The translations under genes were made by a program, and so were the position numbers. The notes below the pieces were generated by a model that saw only the letters and a program-made list of their open reading frames with translations, ran no database searches and was not told the origin of the DNA. A stretch of DNA of 64,000 nucleotides from assembly GCA_000024525.1 (NCBI GenBank), contig CP001770.1, forward strand, positions 1-64,000, given 5' to 3'. This stretch comes from Spirosoma linguale DSM 74 (GTDB lineage: Bacteria; Bacteroidota; Bacteroidia; Cytophagales; Spirosomataceae). Position 1 is the first letter of the stretch. The number at the start of each line of letters is the position of its first letter. Positions 1 through 9,818 of the stretch are shown piece after piece.

Positions 1-82
1 TATTGCTTTGGTGACCGGGCCTAACGTTTAAAAAAATAGTCCATTGAAGGGAATAAAATTGACCCTAAAGGAGTAGTAGCTA

Positions 83-2554
83 TTACGGTTTGGTATTAAG
101 GCTCCGCTTCAGGAGTTGCGCGTTTAGGGCTACAATCACGGTACTCGCACTCATTAATACCGCACCAAGGGCCGGACTAAGTACAAAGTTGGGATATAAC
201 ACCCCGGCCGCTAACGGAACCGCAATCACATTATAACCCGTCGCCCAGAACAGGTTCTGAATCATCTTACGGTAGGTAGCCTTGCCAAAATCAACCAGAT
301 TGGTAATATCGGTGGGTTTGCTGTTGACCAGGATAATGTCGGCGGTTTCAGCGGCCACGTCGGTGCCGGAGCCTACGGCGATACCTACGTTGGCCTGCGC
401 TAAGGCAGGGGCATCATTAACCCCGTCGCCGGTCATGGCTACGAATTGGCCTTTTGCCTGTAAATCCTTTACGATCGTTACTTTCTGGTCGGGCAGAACC
501 TCGGCGAATACCCCGTCCAAACCCAGTTCTTTAGCAACGGCATCGGCTACTTTCTGGTTATCACCGGTCGCCATATACACCTTTATACCCGACTCCTGTA
601 AGCGTCGAACGGCTTCTTTAGAATCATCGCGTATACGGTCAGCTAAGGCTACGTAACCCATCAGTTGATCGTTTATCAACACGAAGATTACCGTTTCCGC
701 TTCGCTGCCAGTGGCATCCGGGGGCAGTTTGATACCTTTTTCTTTCAGATAGCCAGGACTGACGACTACGACCGATTTTCCGTTCACTATAGCCATAACG
801 CCTTTACCCGTAATGGATTGAAAGTTGCTGATTGCTGGCAAATCCAGTTTCCTTTTTTGGGCATCACGAACAATGCCCTGGGCAATCGGGTGTTGTGACT
901 GTTGTTCCAAAGCGGCTGTCGTACCTAACAGGGTAGTCTCGTCCATATCTGCCGACAACACCTTGACGCGTGTAACGCCAAACTCACCTTCGGTCAGCGT
1001 ACCGGTCTTATCAAACACCATCGCGGTAATTTTTCGGGCCTCCTCAAAGGCAGTCCGGTTACGAATCAATAATCCTTTTTGGGCTGAAATGGCCGTGGAG
1101 ATGGCTACTACCAGCGGAATCGCCACGCCCAGGGCATGGGGGCAGGCCGTCACCATGACCGTCACCATCCGCTCGACGGCAAAAGCGACGTCTTTACCCA
1201 ACCAGAGCCAGGTTACAAGCGTGATGAACCCCACCGACAGGGAAATGATGGTTAACCAGCCCGCTGCGCGGTCAGCCAGGGTCTGAGTTTGCGATTTGGC
1301 GTTCTGAGCCTCCTCAACCATTTTAACCACTTTGTTGAGGTAGCTGTCTTCTCCCCGGTGGGTGACCTTAATCTTGAGCGACCCTTCCCCGTTGACCGCC
1401 CCGGCGATAACCGTATCGCGCAGCGCTTTTTGTACGGGTACACTTTCACCCGTTAACATACTCTCATTTACCGCGCTATCTCCCTCGACCACTTCACCAT
1501 CCGTCGGAATACGTTCGCCAGGCCGAACCAATACTACGTCCCCAACCGTCAGCGACGTTACGTTTACGTCGCTAATAGTTTCTCCGTTCACCTTGTGAGC
1601 ATCTGAAGGCAACATCTGTACAATCAACTCCAATGAGTGTGAGGCTCCGGCTACCGATTTCATCTCGAAATAATGGCCCAGCAGCATGATATCAATCAGC
1701 GTGGCCAGCTCAAAGAAGAAATCCATACCACTCAACCACCCAACCAATACGACGACGCTATAGACATAGGCGGTGGTGATGGCTACGGCAACGAGCGTCA
1801 TCATGCCCAACTGCCGATTCCTTAGTTCGCCGATCATACCCGTCAGGAATGGCCAGCCGCCGTAGCCATAAATGATGGACGCAAGCACCAGCACCACCCC
1901 ATTCCGAAAGGGGAAATCAATAGTATAGCCTGTCAGGTCGCGAAACATCATCGACAGGAGGACAACCGGCACCGACAGGGCGAGACAAATCCAGAATCGG
2001 CGTAAAAAGTCGGCGATCATGGCCCCATGATCGTGTCCCCGCATCGGCGGACTGCCATGCCCGCCCTGCTGGCCATGCCCCATCTTGGAATGATCCATTT
2101 TAGAATGATCCATCTGGGCGTGATCCATCGACTCATGTTCCATCCCTATGCCACCCTGATGTTGTTCAGGACTATCAGGTCCACTGTGGCCATCGTGCCC
2201 AATGTGTTGCAGTGCCCGCTGTTCAGCGGGTGATTCGGCAGCAGACGCTTCGTGGTTTGCATCCGGTTCGTGGTCATGCGGGTGATTGGCAGGTGACCCG
2301 CTGGCCTGATGGTCGGTATGTGTGGGGACCGGTTCATCACGAGCTTCCATTACATGAAATGACCCGACCGTCGAAACCAATTGCTGTATGTCGGCAACGG
2401 AAGGAAGTTGCTCAACCGTAAGCAAGGCTTCGGGTGGGTCAACTGTTAACAGGGCGTCGATGATACCGGGCTGACCAATCAAACGGTTTCGGATGGCTTC
2501 GGCCTGCTCGGTGGTCGTTAGGCCGTGTATCATATACCGGTGTTGATGCGTCAT
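83..2554 (-). CDS. CPH-type heavy-metal P1B ATPase (CopB-like)
   Basis: An 823-residue inner-membrane ATPase that would pump copper (or a related cation) out of the cytoplasm. Visible motifs are TGES (about 368-371), the CPH metal-binding motif in membrane helix 6 (471-473), the phosphorylation site DKTGTLTEG (from 515) and GDGVNDAPAL near the hinge. CPH rather than CPC places it with the CopB-like P1B-3 group, for which Cu(II)/Cu(I) transport has been described. The first 70 residues look like an HMA fold but have no CxxC. Residues 75-180 are a His/Met-rich stretch with repeated MDHSKM-like units, a likely metal-binding tail. It is divergent from the HMA-AraC regulator gene, and the 276-base gap between the two starts holds candidate operator repeats. 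The substrate is inferred. Confidence 0.93.
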   Translation of the reverse strand: MTHQHRYMIHGLTTTEQAEAIRNRLIGQPGIIDALLTVDPPEALLTVEQLPSVADIQQLVSTVGSFHVMEARDEPVPTHTDHQASGSPANHPHDHEPDANHEASAAESPAEQRALQHIGHDGHSGPDSPEQHQGGIGMEHESMDHAQMDHSKMDHSKMGHGQQGGHGSPPMRGHDHGAMIADFLRRFWICLALSVPVVLLSMMFRDLTGYTIDFPFRNGVVLVLASIIYGYGGWPFLTGMIGELRNRQLGMMTLVAVAITTAYVYSVVVLVGWLSGMDFFFELATLIDIMLLGHYFEMKSVAGASHSLELIVQMLPSDAHKVNGETISDVNVTSLTVGDVVLVRPGERIPTDGEVVEGDSAVNESMLTGESVPVQKALRDTVIAGAVNGEGSLKIKVTHRGEDSYLNKVVKMVEEAQNAKSQTQTLADRAAGWLTIISLSVGFITLVTWLWLGKDVAFAVERMVTVMVTACPHALGVAIPLVVAISTAISAQKGLLIRNRTAFEEARKITAMVFDKTGTLTEGEFGVTRVKVLSADMDETTLLGTTAALEQQSQHPIAQGIVRDAQKRKLDLPAISNFQSITGKGVMAIVNGKSVVVVSPGYLKEKGIKLPPDATGSEAETVIFVLINDQLMGYVALADRIRDDSKEAVRRLQESGIKVYMATGDNQKVADAVAKELGLDGVFAEVLPDQKVTIVKDLQAKGQFVAMTGDGVNDAPALAQANVGIAVGSGTDVAAETADIILVNSKPTDITNLVDFGKATYRKMIQNLFWATGYNVIAVPLAAGVLYPNFVLSPALGAVLMSASTVIVALNAQLLKRSLNTKP

Positions 2555-2654
2555 ATTTCTGGTTCCGTTAGTATTCGTTGTGTATTCTGAAAGCGCAAAA
2601 CACGCTAATTCATTCTAATTAACTCACTTTACGCTAGAAAAGGCCGTACTACAA

Positions 2655-2689
2655 AAATTCTGCAAGGCAAGACCCAAATTTTGCAAGCC
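2655..2689 (+). promoter_or_regulatory. Two 14-bp direct repeats, 21 bp apart
   Basis: AAATTCTGCAAGGC (2655-2668) and AAATTTTGCAAGCC (2676-2689) are near-identical direct repeats with a 21-bp period, that is two helical turns. This is the geometry expected for a dimer of an AraC-type regulator, and the adjacent gene encodes one. The site lies between the divergent ATPase and regulator genes, upstream of the ATG chosen at 2831. Binding is an inference from spacing and context only. Confidence 0.45.
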
Positions 2690-2830
2690 CTGGCATCACG
2701 CATACCCATAGCTTTGTTTGCTATCGTATTGAGTACACTGCCTACATTATTAACAGTGCGCGGTGACGGGGTAAGTAGTCGGGTTGGCATTCAACAGTCC
2801 GGCGGCCCTGTTAGATATTGCCCGATAGAG

Positions 2831-3487
2831 ATGGAGCCAACAATAATAAAAGCGATTCAACCGGACGATCAGAACGACGGTAACGCGGAACACCAGGGAG
2901 GTTTGCTACGAATTCGGGGCATGGTGTGCGCCCGGTGCATCGATGTCGTTCAAAGCGAACTGACCCAGGCTGGCTTCGATGTCCTTGCCGTTCAGTTAGG
3001 AAAGGTTACGCTGCGAGACCCTTTAACGTCGAATGACATGGAGCGCATCCAGACCGTTTTATCGAAACAGGGATTTAGTCTGCTTGAGGGCCAACAGAAA
3101 CTGACTGTTCACCAGCGAACCAAAACGTTTGTTGATTCCTATTTCGCCCAGGCGACTGACCTTAGTGAAAGCAAAATCGGAACGCCAAACCGCCGTCTAT
3201 CAACCCAGATTCAGGACGCGCTGGGCCTGGATTATGACACCATCAGCGGTCAGTTTACAAAAACAGAGGGCATCACGTTGGAACGGTATATCATCCTCCG
3301 GCGAATCGACAAGGTGAAAGAATGGCTGGTCTACTCAGATGAGACCCTCACCGAAATTGCCCACCGAACGGGTTACAGTAGTGTGCAACATCTTTCCAAC
3401 CAATTTCGGCAGCAGACCGGCCTGACTCCTTCCTATTTCCGTCAGGTACGTCAACAGAAACAAGCGTTACAGCAGGGGACCCTGTAA
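2831..3487 (+). CDS. HMA domain-AraC fusion transcriptional regulator
   Basis: About 218 residues from the ATG at 2831. The N-terminal part is an HMA-like beta-alpha module with a CARC (CxxC) metal-binding motif in the loop (GMVCARCIDVV). The C-terminal part is an AraC/XylS double helix-turn-helix, with LTEIAHRTGYSSVQHLSNQF and the TGLTPSYFR signature. The reading frame stays open upstream to a TTG at 2681, but that extension overlaps the operator-like repeats and has no domain character, so the internal ATG is preferred. Fusion of a metal-chaperone fold to an AraC DNA-binding domain suggests that copper binding directly controls the flanking ATPase genes. This architecture recurs in Bacteroidota copper loci, as far as I recall. 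Confidence 0.88.
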   Translation: MEPTIIKAIQPDDQNDGNAEHQGGLLRIRGMVCARCIDVVQSELTQAGFDVLAVQLGKVTLRDPLTSNDMERIQTVLSKQGFSLLEGQQKLTVHQRTKTFVDSYFAQATDLSESKIGTPNRRLSTQIQDALGLDYDTISGQFTKTEGITLERYIILRRIDKVKEWLVYSDETLTEIAHRTGYSSVQHLSNQFRQQTGLTPSYFRQVRQQKQALQQGTL

Positions 3488-3622
3488 GCGGCCGTGCAAT
3501 CAATACGCTGGTGGTGCGGCATCCTAACCGGGTTCCCCTAAAATCTCACAAGCGGCCGGGGTAATTGTATAACGAAAGGGGTGGTACGCGGGGCGACCTT
3601 TGTCCTATAAATTGACGAAACC

Positions 3623-5884
3623 ATGATGACCCAACCCATTACTGCTCCTGCAAAATCCGCAACTAGGGGTGAGCTAACCCGCCAAACGTTTCCAGTACTG
3701 GAGATGACCTGCGCAGCTTGTGCCGTCAGTGTCGAGTCCATGCTTAGCCATACACCCGGCATTGCGAAAGCGGCTGTCAATTACGCCAACCAGTCGGCTT
3801 CGGTCGAGTATGACGCTAAACTGATTACCCCGGCCGGGATGCAGCAGGTAATACAGTCGATTGGCTACGACTTAGTGGTCGACGTTGACGATCCTCAGCA
3901 GGTACAACAGGAAGCGCAACAGCGACAGTACGAATCGCTGAAGAAGCGAACCTTGTGGGCAGGCATTCTTTCCGTTCCAGTGGTCGTATTGGGTATGTTC
4001 TTCATGAATGCGCCCAGCGCCAACTGGATTATGATGGCGCTGTCAGCACCGGTGGTGTTCTGGCTGGGGCGGTCCTACTTCGTCAACGCCTGGAAGCAGG
4101 CCCGTCATGGCAAGACCAACATGGACACGCTGGTGGCACTCTCAACGGGCATTGCCTTTCTGTTTAGTGCCTTCAATACATTTTACCCCCAATTCTGGCA
4201 CAGTCGGGGCCTTCACCCACACGTTTATTTTGAAGCCGCTGCGGTAGTCATTGCCTTTATTTCATTGGGTAAGCTGCTGGAAGAACGGGCCAAATCGAAC
4301 ACCGGCTCGGCGATCAAGAAACTGATGGGCCTGCAACCCAAAACCGTCCGCGTTGTCGAGGGTGACACTGACCGCGAATTACCCATTGCACTGGTACGCG
4401 TCGGACAGGTCATTGTCGTGCGACCGGGCGAGAAGATTCCGGTGGATGGCGTGGTCGAGTCAGGTAACTCGTTCGTCGATGAAAGTATGATTTCGGGTGA
4501 GCCGGTGCCGGTTGAAAAGCGACCGGGCGGGTTGGTCTTTGCCGGGACCATCAACCAGAAAGGTGCATTTCGATTCAAGGCACAGAAGGTAGGGGGTGAA
4601 ACCGTACTGGCGCAGATTATCCGAATGGTGCAGGAAGCCCAGGGCAGCAAAGCACCCGTACAGAAATTAGTGGATAAAATTGCCGGGATTTTCGTGCCCG
4701 TTGTCATTGGTATTGCCATCCTGACGTTCGGAGCCTGGATGCTCTTAGGAGGTGAAAACGCGTTTACTCATGCTTTGCTGACCTCCGTTACGGTGCTGGT
4801 CATTGCCTGTCCCTGTGCGCTGGGGCTGGCTACGCCAACGGCCATCATGGTCGGTGTAGGCAAAGGGGCCGACAATAATATTTTGATCAAAGATGCGGAA
4901 AGTTTGGAACTCGGTTACAAAGTCAATGCCGTCGTACTCGACAAAACCGGCACCATTACCGAAGGCAAACCGACCGTAACGGATCTGGCCTGGCAGGTAA
5001 GCGACGGTGAGGTGGCCAATTTATTGCCCATACTCTACGCGCTGGAGTCCCAATCTGAACACCCTCTGGCCGATGCTGTCGTCGAGCGGCTACGAGGTAA
5101 CGGCATCAGCGGCACGGCTCTTGAGGAGTTTGAGAGCTTGACCGGCCGGGGCGTTTCAGGCCGCTACGGGAACACGACGTATGCCGTGGGTAACGCCCGG
5201 CTATTAACGGAGCGTGGTGTTGGGGTTGACCGGGCGGTTCAACTGTTGGCAACTGGCTGGCAAAACGAAGCGAAAACGGTCGTGTATTTCGCCGATCAGA
5301 CGCGCGTTCTGGCGGTACTGGCCATTGCCGATCCGGTAAAAGAGACCTCCCGTGAAGCCATTCATACACTCAGAAAACGGGGTATTGCCGTGTACATGAT
5401 GACCGGCGACAACGCGCAAACGGCTGAGGCTGTGGCCAAAGCCGTCGGCCTGAGTGATTTCCGGGCCGAAGCCCTGTCCGCCGATAAAGCCGCGTTTGTG
5501 AAGGAGCTTCAGCAACAGGGCAAGGTCGTGGCCATGATTGGCGATGGCATCAACGACTCGCAGGCACTGGCGCAGGCCGATGTCAGTATTGCGATGGGAC
5601 GCGGTTCTGACATCGCAATGGATGTAGCCAAGATGACGCTCATTACCTCCGACCTGAACAGTGTACCCAAGGCTTTGCAACTCTCCCGTAAAACCGTGCA
5701 GACTATCCGGCAAAATTTATTCTGGGCCTTCATCTATAACCTAATTGGGATTCCCATTGCAGCCGGGTTGTTATACCCCGTGAATGGCTTTCTGTTGAAC
5801 CCGATGATTGCCGGGGCTGCGATGGCACTTAGCTCCGTGTCAGTGGTTACGAACAGCCTGCGGCTACGGGCGACTAAGCTGTAA
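3623..5884 (+). CDS. copA: Cu(I)-exporting P1B-1 ATPase
   Basis: A 753-residue copper-exporting ATPase. It has one N-terminal HMA domain with MTCAAC (28-33), a long membrane region, the actuator-domain SGEP (about 291-294), the transport motif CPC in [12 protein letters not shown] (396-398), DKTGTITEG (Asp near 440), an HP dipeptide in the nucleotide-binding domain, and [12 protein letters not shown]. These mark a P1B-1 Cu(I)/Ag(I) exporter acting in the inner membrane. It follows the HMA-AraC regulator by 135 bases on the same strand and precedes a small HMA chaperone. ATG codons at 3623 and 3626 are both possible starts. The two P-type ATPases of this island belong to different metal-motif classes and probably divide the work. 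Confidence 0.96.
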   Translation: MMTQPITAPAKSATRGELTRQTFPVLEMTCAACAVSVESMLSHTPGIAKAAVNYANQSASVEYDAKLITPAGMQQVIQSIGYDLVVDVDDPQQVQQEAQQRQYESLKKRTLWAGILSVPVVVLGMFFMNAPSANWIMMALSAPVVFWLGRSYFVNAWKQARHGKTNMDTLVALSTGIAFLFSAFNTFYPQFWHSRGLHPHVYFEAAAVVIAFISLGKLLEERAKSNTGSAIKKLMGLQPKTVRVVEGDTDRELPIALVRVGQVIVVRPGEKIPVDGVVESGNSFVDESMISGEPVPVEKRPGGLVFAGTINQKGAFRFKAQKVGGETVLAQIIRMVQEAQGSKAPVQKLVDKIAGIFVPVVIGIAILTFGAWMLLGGENAFTHALLTSVTVLVIACPCALGLATPTAIMVGVGKGADNNILIKDAESLELGYKVNAVVLDKTGTITEGKPTVTDLAWQVSDGEVANLLPILYALESQSEHPLADAVVERLRGNGISGTALEEFESLTGRGVSGRYGNTTYAVGNARLLTERGVGVDRAVQLLATGWQNEAKTVVYFADQTRVLAVLAIADPVKETSREAIHTLRKRGIAVYMMTGDNAQTAEAVAKAVGLSDFRAEALSADKAAFVKELQQQGKVVAMIGDGINDSQALAQADVSIAMGRGSDIAMDVAKMTLITSDLNSVPKALQLSRKTVQTIRQNLFWAFIYNLIGIPIAAGLLYPVNGFLLNPMIAGAAMALSSVSVVTNSLRLRATKL

Positions 5885-5935
5885 TGAACAAAGGGAACCG
5901 TTTATCAAGACATAAACTAATAACTAACAACGAAT

Positions 5936-6157
5936 ATGGAAACGCTGAATTTCAAAACAAACATTAAGTGTAGTGGTTGCGTGGCAACCGTAACGCCTTT
6001 TCTCAATGACATCGAACAACTCGATGGCTGGAATGTAGACACCGCCTGCCCGGATAAGATTCTAACCGTGCAGACAACGGACAACCGCATTGGTGAGGAG
6101 GTTCGAAAAGCGGTTGAACGGGCAGGCTATAAAGCAGACCCAATACCACGGCCCTGA
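5936..6157 (+). CDS. Small HMA-domain copper chaperone (CopZ-like)
   Basis: A 73-residue single-domain protein with the HMA metal-binding loop KCSGCVATV near residue 12 and the beta-alpha-beta-beta-alpha-beta pattern of CopZ-like chaperones. It would carry Cu(I) in the cytoplasm and hand it to the CPC-type ATPase encoded 51 bases upstream. It is probably co-transcribed with that gene and is followed by a stem-loop that could end the transcript. Assignment rests on size, the CxxC loop and position. Confidence 0.85.
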   Translation: METLNFKTNIKCSGCVATVTPFLNDIEQLDGWNVDTACPDKILTVQTTDNRIGEEVRKAVERAGYKADPIPRP

Positions 6158-6192
6158 TTTCCAAAATTTTGTAATAGTATGATCTTAATCTT

Positions 6193-6226
6193 ATAAGCTG
6201 GTCCACTGTCCGGTGGGGCAGCTTAT
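6193..6226 (+). terminator. Stem-loop terminator after HMA chaperone gene
   Basis: ATAAGCTG (6193-6200) pairs with CAGCTTAT (6219-6226), with additional CCAC/GTGG pairing inside, and is followed by a T-rich stretch. It lies between the chaperone gene and the next plus-strand gene. Confidence 0.6.
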
Positions 6227-6256
6227 TTGTTTTAACAGTACTCAACAAATCTATTT

Positions 6257-6769
6257 ATGGAAACACACAATCAACATACCGACCAGGCTCGGTCAATGCA
6301 GCAGGGCCACACGATGGCTGGGCAAAACCACTACGGCAAATTAGCCATCATGGGAGTCTTGTCCTTTTTATCAATGTATACCCTTATGTACTCGATGGTG
6401 GACCGCTTTGAAAATGTAATTCCGAACGTCAATCAGTTGTATATGGCTGGCCTGATGACAATGCCAATGCTTATTATCGAAGTACTATTAATGTCGTCCA
6501 TGTATACAAACAAACAGCGGAATGTTCTGGTCGTCGCGATTAGTACCCTAGCATTGGTCGGCTTTTTTTTCCTCATTCGTGATCAAACGGCGGTTGGCGA
6601 TAAGCAGTTTGCCAAGTCGATGATTCCGCACCATGCCGCAGCCATTCTGATGGCTAGGGCGGCCAAACTCAGCGATCCCGAACTGCAAAAGTTACAGCAG
6701 GATATCATTTCAGCGCAGGAAAAAGAAATCAGGCAAATGAAGGACAAAATCGCTGAACTGGATAAGTAA
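6257..6769 (+). CDS. Membrane-anchored DUF305 protein
   Basis: A 170-residue protein with a His/Gln-rich N-terminus, three predicted membrane helices (roughly 30-50, 60-82 and 92-112), then a DUF305 segment outside the membrane containing MIPHHAAAILMARAA and a KEIRQMKDKI helix. DUF305 proteins are ferritin-like helical proteins often found in copper and silver loci; their exact biochemical role is unsettled. Placement between the HMA chaperone and the multicopper oxidase supports a copper-related role. It is shorter in its DUF305 part than the two minus-strand DUF305 proteins farther on. Confidence 0.85.
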   Translation: METHNQHTDQARSMQQGHTMAGQNHYGKLAIMGVLSFLSMYTLMYSMVDRFENVIPNVNQLYMAGLMTMPMLIIEVLLMSSMYTNKQRNVLVVAISTLALVGFFFLIRDQTAVGDKQFAKSMIPHHAAAILMARAAKLSDPELQKLQQDIISAQEKEIRQMKDKIAELDK

Positions 6770-6863
6770 AGAGGGTTGAGAGACCAGGCCTGTCAATTAT
6801 AAACGGCTCTGCTATAAGGTAGGGCTTTTTGTTTTATTAGATTATAATTCGAAAGCACTGATT

Positions 6864-9704
6864 ATGAAACGTTTTTTTCTCATCACCTGTCTTGTTCTGG
6901 TGTTTACGGCCAGCAATGGACAACATCAACAGCACACAATGCCCGATGCCAATCGGTCGGCTGAGCAACCTCACAATCCTGACAAGTCTAACTTCCCAGC
7001 TGTCAAAACAAGTTTACCAGTGTCGCGGCCACAGGCGTTGGCGAACGTAAAGCCGACAGGGAAACGGGTACCGTATGATCTGATCATTGATGAACAGATG
7101 GTTAATATTACGGGCAAACCCAAAAAGGCCATGACCATAAACGGTGGGATTCCCGGACCCACCATGCGGTTTACAGAAGGTGATGTAGCCGTTATCCGGG
7201 TTCATAACAAACTGAAAACAGAAACCTCACTGCACTGGCACGGCATCCTGCTCCCCAACAAACAGGATGGTGTTTCGTATTTGAATACCCCCCCTATTCA
7301 AGCGGGCGACACCTACACGTTTGAGTACCCCCTCGTTCAGTCAGGTACGTACTGGTTTCACTCCCACACGCGCTATCAGGAGCAGATTGGCGTATACGGC
7401 TCGATTGCCATTCAACCTCAGCAGCCCACTCACAAAGTAGATCATGATTTGGTGTTACTATTGTCGGATTGGACGGATGAAAATCCGGCCCATATCCTGA
7501 AAAACCTGAAACGGCGCAACGAATGGTACTCGATCAAAAAAAACAATGTCCAATCGCTCAACCGCATTATTCAGCACAAGGCCGTGGGGGCGTACCTGCG
7601 GCAGTCGATGATGAAAATGGCACCGATGGATATTTCCGACGTTTACTACGACCGGTTCCTGGTAAATGGAAAAGACACGGTTCGATACCCGGAAATCAAA
7701 GCAGGTCAAACCGTTCGGCTTCGGGTTATCAACGCCAGTGCGTCCACCTATTTTCACGTTAATTATGCCGGTGGTCCCATGAAGTTGATTGCTGCCGATG
7801 GTCTGGATGTTCAACCGGTGGACGTTGACCGGCGGCTAATTGCCATTGCTGAGACCTATGACTTTATTGTCACTGTCCCAAACGGTGGCGCTTTTGAAGT
7901 ACGGGCGACGGCACAAGACGGTTCTGGTTACGCAACGGCTTTGCTGGGAAAGGGTAAGGCGAAGTACGCCCCCACTATCCCCCGCCCCGATCTGTATAAA
8001 TTAACCGCCAACATGAGTCGAATGGGGGGGGTGGGCATGGGTACGATGAACATGGGCAAAACCGACACAACTGCTCAGACTAACTCCGACATGAACGGCC
8101 CCATGATGCACGATATGGCCGGGATGAATCATGGGGCTAGCCAACAACCCGTAAATTCGGCAAAACCGGGCACCAAAGAACCAACCATGGGGAACATGGA
8201 CCATAGTCAGATGCAGATGGGACAGACTAAGCCAGCACAGGCCGTACCCGTCAAACCGAAAAAGCAGGATCCGATGGCCGGGATGGACCACAGCCAGATG
8301 GATATGGGTGAAAAGCCGTCTGCCAAGCAGCCGACTCCGGCAAAAAAGGCCTCAAAGCCGTCAAAAGCGGTTGGATCAATGGCTGGGATGGATCACAGTG
8401 GCATGAACAGGGACGGCATGAAAACGGCCAAAGATGGTAAGATGGACATGACGGGGATGGACCATGAACAGATGGACCACTCCTCCATGCCCGCGTCGGC
8501 GGACCGGGGCATGGATCATAGTAACATGGCCATGAAAATGGATTCGATGCCCACTACGAAAACGGACAGCAAAAAGCCGGATGACATGGCTGGCATGGAT
8601 CACAGCAAAATGAACATGGACAGTAAAACTGGCGATATGGCCGGGATGAAAGGAATGAGCAGTGGGGGCGGGGGTATGGAAGGAATGAATATGATGGACG
8701 AGCAGAATACCATCGACTACAGCGTTCTCAAGTCTCCCGAACCGATTGTCTTTCCGGCGAATCGCCCTATCCGCGAAATACCGCTCACCCTGTCGGGCAA
8801 TATGTTCCGCTACATCTGGGGCTTCAACGGACAACCACTGTCCCGTGCGGATATGATTCAGATTCGGCGGGGCGAAATTGTGCGTATCCGTATGACGAAC
8901 AATACCATGATGATGCACCCGATTCACCTGCATGGTCATTACTTCCGCGTACTGAACGGGCAGGGTCAGTATTCACCCCTGAAGCATACGGTGAACGTAT
9001 CGCCCATGGAAAACGTCACGATTGAGTTTATGGCTGATGACGAGAAAGACTGGTTTTTTCACTGTCACCTACTGTATCACATGCTAAGCGGAATGGCCCG
9101 CGTGGTTAGCTATGGCGACAAACCGGACTCATCCATTGCTGCTATTCAAAAACTTCACCTGCGCGACATGCGCGATAATCAGCCGTTTGTCTGGGGCTTC
9201 CTGCAACCCGGTTATCCGATCAACTATTTTAGTCTAAATGTCTCTACTAACAAAAACGCCATCGTTGCCGGGGGAGACCACGACTGGCGCACAAATCGGT
9301 TCGAGTTCGACTTGGACTATGAACGCTATCTCGGCGATTGGTTGCGGGTGTTTGCCGGGATTGACGGCGGGAATGAAGAGTTTTTGCGCCGGGTACGGCC
9401 CGAAGATGGGGTCGTTACCGACCGGCGTATCGTCCGGGCTGTGGCGGGTATTCGGTATATGTTGCCGTTTTTGATTCAGTCCGAAGTAAAACTCGATACA
9501 CGCGGTAACGTCCGTTTCCAGCTAAACGGCCAGCAAATGTTGTTTCCCCGCCTGGATTTCCAGTATCAAACGCAGTGGTTAGTGGGGAGTTATGTGCGGG
9601 CGCATGTTGAGCTACAGTACACCGTCACCAAAAATCTGTTTCTGCACACCGATTACGATACCCGGTACAAAACAGTTGGTGGTGGGCTGGGTTACAATTT
9701 CTGA
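6864..9704 (+). CDS. Multicopper oxidase fused to CopB-like outer-membrane barrel
   Basis: A 946-residue secreted protein. Residues 1-20 are a signal peptide. The cupredoxin domains carry type 2/3 copper motifs HWHG (124-127) and HSH (166-168); the last cupredoxin has HPIHLHGH (about 686-693) and HCHLLYHML (about 732-740). Residues 380-620 are a long insert of repeated MDHSxM/GMDH units that probably bind Cu(I). From about 770 to the end the sequence looks like alternating amphipathic strands ending in an aromatic residue (GLGYNF), resembling CopB outer-membrane proteins. In proteobacteria PcoA/CopA and PcoB/CopB are separate proteins, so this reads as a natural fusion. It would oxidise Cu(I) at or near the outer membrane. 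It ends at a strong bidirectional terminator. Confidence 0.93.
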   Translation: MKRFFLITCLVLVFTASNGQHQQHTMPDANRSAEQPHNPDKSNFPAVKTSLPVSRPQALANVKPTGKRVPYDLIIDEQMVNITGKPKKAMTINGGIPGPTMRFTEGDVAVIRVHNKLKTETSLHWHGILLPNKQDGVSYLNTPPIQAGDTYTFEYPLVQSGTYWFHSHTRYQEQIGVYGSIAIQPQQPTHKVDHDLVLLLSDWTDENPAHILKNLKRRNEWYSIKKNNVQSLNRIIQHKAVGAYLRQSMMKMAPMDISDVYYDRFLVNGKDTVRYPEIKAGQTVRLRVINASASTYFHVNYAGGPMKLIAADGLDVQPVDVDRRLIAIAETYDFIVTVPNGGAFEVRATAQDGSGYATALLGKGKAKYAPTIPRPDLYKLTANMSRMGGVGMGTMNMGKTDTTAQTNSDMNGPMMHDMAGMNHGASQQPVNSAKPGTKEPTMGNMDHSQMQMGQTKPAQAVPVKPKKQDPMAGMDHSQMDMGEKPSAKQPTPAKKASKPSKAVGSMAGMDHSGMNRDGMKTAKDGKMDMTGMDHEQMDHSSMPASADRGMDHSNMAMKMDSMPTTKTDSKKPDDMAGMDHSKMNMDSKTGDMAGMKGMSSGGGGMEGMNMMDEQNTIDYSVLKSPEPIVFPANRPIREIPLTLSGNMFRYIWGFNGQPLSRADMIQIRRGEIVRIRMTNNTMMMHPIHLHGHYFRVLNGQGQYSPLKHTVNVSPMENVTIEFMADDEKDWFFHCHLLYHMLSGMARVVSYGDKPDSSIAAIQKLHLRDMRDNQPFVWGFLQPGYPINYFSLNVSTNKNAIVAGGDHDWRTNRFEFDLDYERYLGDWLRVFAGIDGGNEEFLRRVRPEDGVVTDRRIVRAVAGIRYMLPFLIQSEVKLDTRGNVRFQLNGQQMLFPRLDFQYQTQWLVGSYVRAHVELQYTVTKNLFLHTDYDTRYKTVGGGLGYNF

Positions 9705-9739
9705 ACGGACTGTCGCGTCGGTAGCAAATTAAGCGGATG

Positions 9740-9778
9740 ACAAAAGGGGGTAGCTATTTACTAGCTACCCCCTTTTGT
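9740..9778. terminator. Bidirectional 17-bp stem-loop terminator
   Basis: A perfect 17-bp inverted repeat (9740-9756 with 9762-9778) with a 5-base loop. The ends are A-rich and T-rich, so it works in both directions. It sits between the convergent multicopper oxidase gene and the minus-strand DUF6799 gene. Confidence 0.9.
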
Positions 9779-9818
9779 GTTAGGTTATGACCGTGGGTCA
9801 ACTGGATTAGTTTGTCCG

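Noticed and set aside
2681..2830. N-terminal extension of the HMA-AraC gene from a TTG codon
   Set aside because: It overlaps the operator-like repeats and has no domain content; the ATG at 2831 is directly before the HMA domain.
8001..8939. Long minus-strand His-rich open frames inside the multicopper oxidase gene
   Set aside because: They are the antisense of the MDHSxM repeats (ATG/CAT reads as His/Met on both strands) and show no protein family.
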